A stretch of DNA of 64,000 nucleotides from Lactobacillus crispatus (GTDB taxonomy: Bacteria > Bacillota > Bacilli > Lactobacillales > Lactobacillaceae). How positions within the stretch are numbered: position 1 is the first letter of the stretch; each line of letters opens with the position of its first letter. Below the pieces are notes generated by a model that saw only the letters and a program-made list of their open reading frames with translations, searched no databases and was not told the DNA's origin. A program made the position numbers and the translations under genes. Below are positions 62,474-64,000 of this stretch, piece after piece. The DNA lies in NCBI RefSeq assembly GCF_018987235.1, contig NZ_CP072197.1:248001-312000 (forward strand), given 5' to 3'.

Positions 62474-64000
62474 ATGCGTTTAACAGAGATTTTAGATAAA
62501 GATCAAGATTTAAATAATTTTATTTCAAAAACAAAACAAGTAAAAAATTCACTAATCACTGGCGCTAATGCCGGTGCTTTTAGTCTATTGCTAAAACAGA
62601 TAACAACTAAATTAGCAGTTCCTCTTATTTTAATTGAAGAAAACGAAAGTAAAGCACAAAACTTATATGGTGAACTCAGTGCCATTATGGCAGATGAAAC
62701 TGTGCAAATTTTTCCAGTAGATGCTACAATTGCAACGCAAACGGCAGTTAGTTCGCCTGATGAACTGAGCAGCCGAATTCAGGCACTTAATTTTTTGTTA
62801 AGTGGTAAGGCAGGAATAGTGGTAACAACGCCGCAGGGGCTGCAATACAAACTGACCAATCCAACTGATTTTGCGCAGGCAAAGCGGAGTTTTGAGCCAG
62901 GTCAAGAATATGAACTAAAAGAACTCAATGAATGGTTGCTTGCTTCAGGGTATCAGCGTGATTCTTTGATAGCACGGCCAGGCGAATTCGCCATCCGTGG
63001 TGATATTTTAGATGTTTATCCACTAGATCGAGAAAATCCCGTGCGAATCGAATTCTTTGGTGACGAAATAGATACAATTAAGGAATTCGATTTAGCTAGT
63101 CAACGGAGTCAAAAAGAGTTAGACAAAGTAGAAGTTGCAGCAGCTCAAGATCGAGTTTTTACTAAGGATGCAATTGCGGCAGCGGCTAAGAAAATTGAAC
63201 AAGATATGGCCAATGCACCAGCTCCCGCTAAAGCTGTCAAGGACCACTTTGCGGCAGTTCTTGATGAATTAAACGATGGCGGTTTACCTAAAAACTATGC
63301 TTTCTTAATTGACTATTTGCTTGAAATTTCTAGTAGTTTACTCGAATATTTGCCTAAAAATGGGCAGATTTTATTTGACGATTTGCCTTTAATTAATCAA
63401 GCAGTTGAAACAGTTGATAAGCAAAACGCTGCTTTTATTAATGATGAACTAAAAACTGGTGCAATGTTGCCAGGGCAAAGCTTGCGGTCAGATTATACAA
63501 AGATTCTGAGCAAAGATAAGCACCATCGTATTTATTTCTCATTGTTTCAACGAAGCATGGGACGACTGCGCTTAGGCCAGATGCTCAATTGGTCAACACG
63601 TGAGCCAGAACAATTCTTTAGTCAAATGCCGCTGATTAAGTCAGAATTAGAATCTTATCAAAAGGCGGGGCAAACCGTCATTTTACAGGCTGATAATGAA
63701 AAAAGAGCACAGCAAATTGATCAAACAATGGTTGATTTTGGCTTAAATTTACCAATTGTTGGTGCAGACGAAATTGTTGAACAACGGACACAAATTGTAG
63801 TTGATGGCTTTGTTAGTGGCTTTAGTTTACCAACAGTTAAATTGGTATATCTAACGGAGCGTGAACTATTTAATAAGCGCCCACAACGTAAAAAAAGAAT
63901 TAAGACACTGGAGAATGCCCAGCGTTTGCGCAATTATACTGAACTGAAGCCAGGGGATTATGTTGTTCATGTTAACCATGGGATTGGTCGGTTTGAAGGA
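62474..64000 (+). CDS. mfd: Transcription-repair coupling factor Mfd, N-terminal part
   Basis: The reading frame from ATG 62474 stays open to the window edge: 509 residues of a protein that is usually about 1,150-1,180. The UvrB-homology region (ITGANAGAFSLLLKQ, the RPGEFAIRGDILDVYP loop), the linker and the start of the RNA polymerase-interacting domain (GDYVVHVNHGIGRFEG) are visible. Mfd removes stalled RNA polymerase and recruits UvrA. The helicase domains are outside the window. Confidence 0.96.
   Translation, partial: MRLTEILDKDQDLNNFISKTKQVKNSLITGANAGAFSLLLKQITTKLAVPLILIEENESKAQNLYGELSAIMADETVQIFPVDATIATQTAVSSPDELSSRIQALNFLLSGKAGIVVTTPQGLQYKLTNPTDFAQAKRSFEPGQEYELKELNEWLLASGYQRDSLIARPGEFAIRGDILDVYPLDRENPVRIEFFGDEIDTIKEFDLASQRSQKELDKVEVAAAQDRVFTKDAIAAAAKKIEQDMANAPAPAKAVKDHFAAVLDELNDGGLPKNYAFLIDYLLEISSSLLEYLPKNGQILFDDLPLINQAVETVDKQNAAFINDELKTGAMLPGQSLRSDYTKILSKDKHHRIYFSLFQRSMGRLRLGQMLNWSTREPEQFFSQMPLIKSELESYQKAGQTVILQADNEKRAQQIDQTMVDFGLNLPIVGADEIVEQRTQIVVDGFVSGFSLPTVKLVYLTERELFNKRPQRKKRIKTLENAQRLRNYTELKPGDYVVHVNHGIGRFEG

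Overview
The window is low-GC Firmicute DNA from the Lactobacillus acidophilus/crispatus/helveticus group. The evidence is two S-layer-associated (SLAP-domain) exoproteins, YSIRK/LPXTG adhesins of Rib and MucBP type, a type-B L31, a C69 dipeptidase, an L-lactate dehydrogenase, and the order dexB-like / rpmE2 / murF / cshA / acpS / alr / CBS protein / ldh / pth / mfd, which I recall from L. acidophilus. An L. crispatus-like strain fits, but the species is inferred.

Left core, 1-27.3 kb: the tail of comEB and a TPM membrane protein; an Mg2+ M-box riboswitch driving an MgtA-type P-type ATPase; the overlapping set metG-tatD-rnmV-ksgA, then veg; purR-glmU; two paralogous SLAP-domain secreted proteins; prs; a ROK-family kinase/regulator; an HD-domain phosphohydrolase; rpoE (delta); pyrG with a leader built for CTP-sensed reiterative transcription; a murA with Asp at the fosfomycin-target position; a GNAT acetyltransferase with a P-loop kinase-like protein; dipeptidase pepD; an AraC regulator; and xpt-pbuX under a guanine riboswitch plus PurR boxes. 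guaA follows at 28 kb with its own PurBox.

Accessory region, 27.4-45 kb: this is visibly decayed and mosaic. It holds a broken HTH regulator, an unassigned structured non-coding segment with a possible H-type pseudoknot, an IS30 remnant, and two large cell-wall adhesin genes each broken by a one-base frameshift near the N terminus. A 42-residue unknown peptide gene ends inside one arm of a perfect 26-bp inverted repeat. Next come an IS3-family element with a defective orfA, an IS30-family element with an amber stop, and an orphan gene fragment cut at both ends. An HxlR regulator with a divergent MDR oxidoreductase follows, and then an intact type I toxin-antitoxin module (31-residue holin-like toxin and antisense RNA). 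A truncated second copy of that module lies 2.7 kb upstream.

Right core, 45-64 kb: ogt, a hypothetical gene, a ClC channel, an FMN-dependent alpha-hydroxy-acid oxidoreductase, a candidate small RNA, a RelE-like gene pair, glyA, an APC permease, a HAD phosphatase divergent from a GH13 alpha-glucosidase with a cre-like site between them, rpmE2, murF, cshA, acpS-alr, a CBS/ACT protein, ldh, pth and the start of mfd.

Purine and pyrimidine control is the main regulatory theme: purR, prs, pyrG, xpt-pbuX and guaA all lie here, with several RNA-level switches readable in the sequence. No tRNA, rRNA, CRISPR array or prophage was seen.
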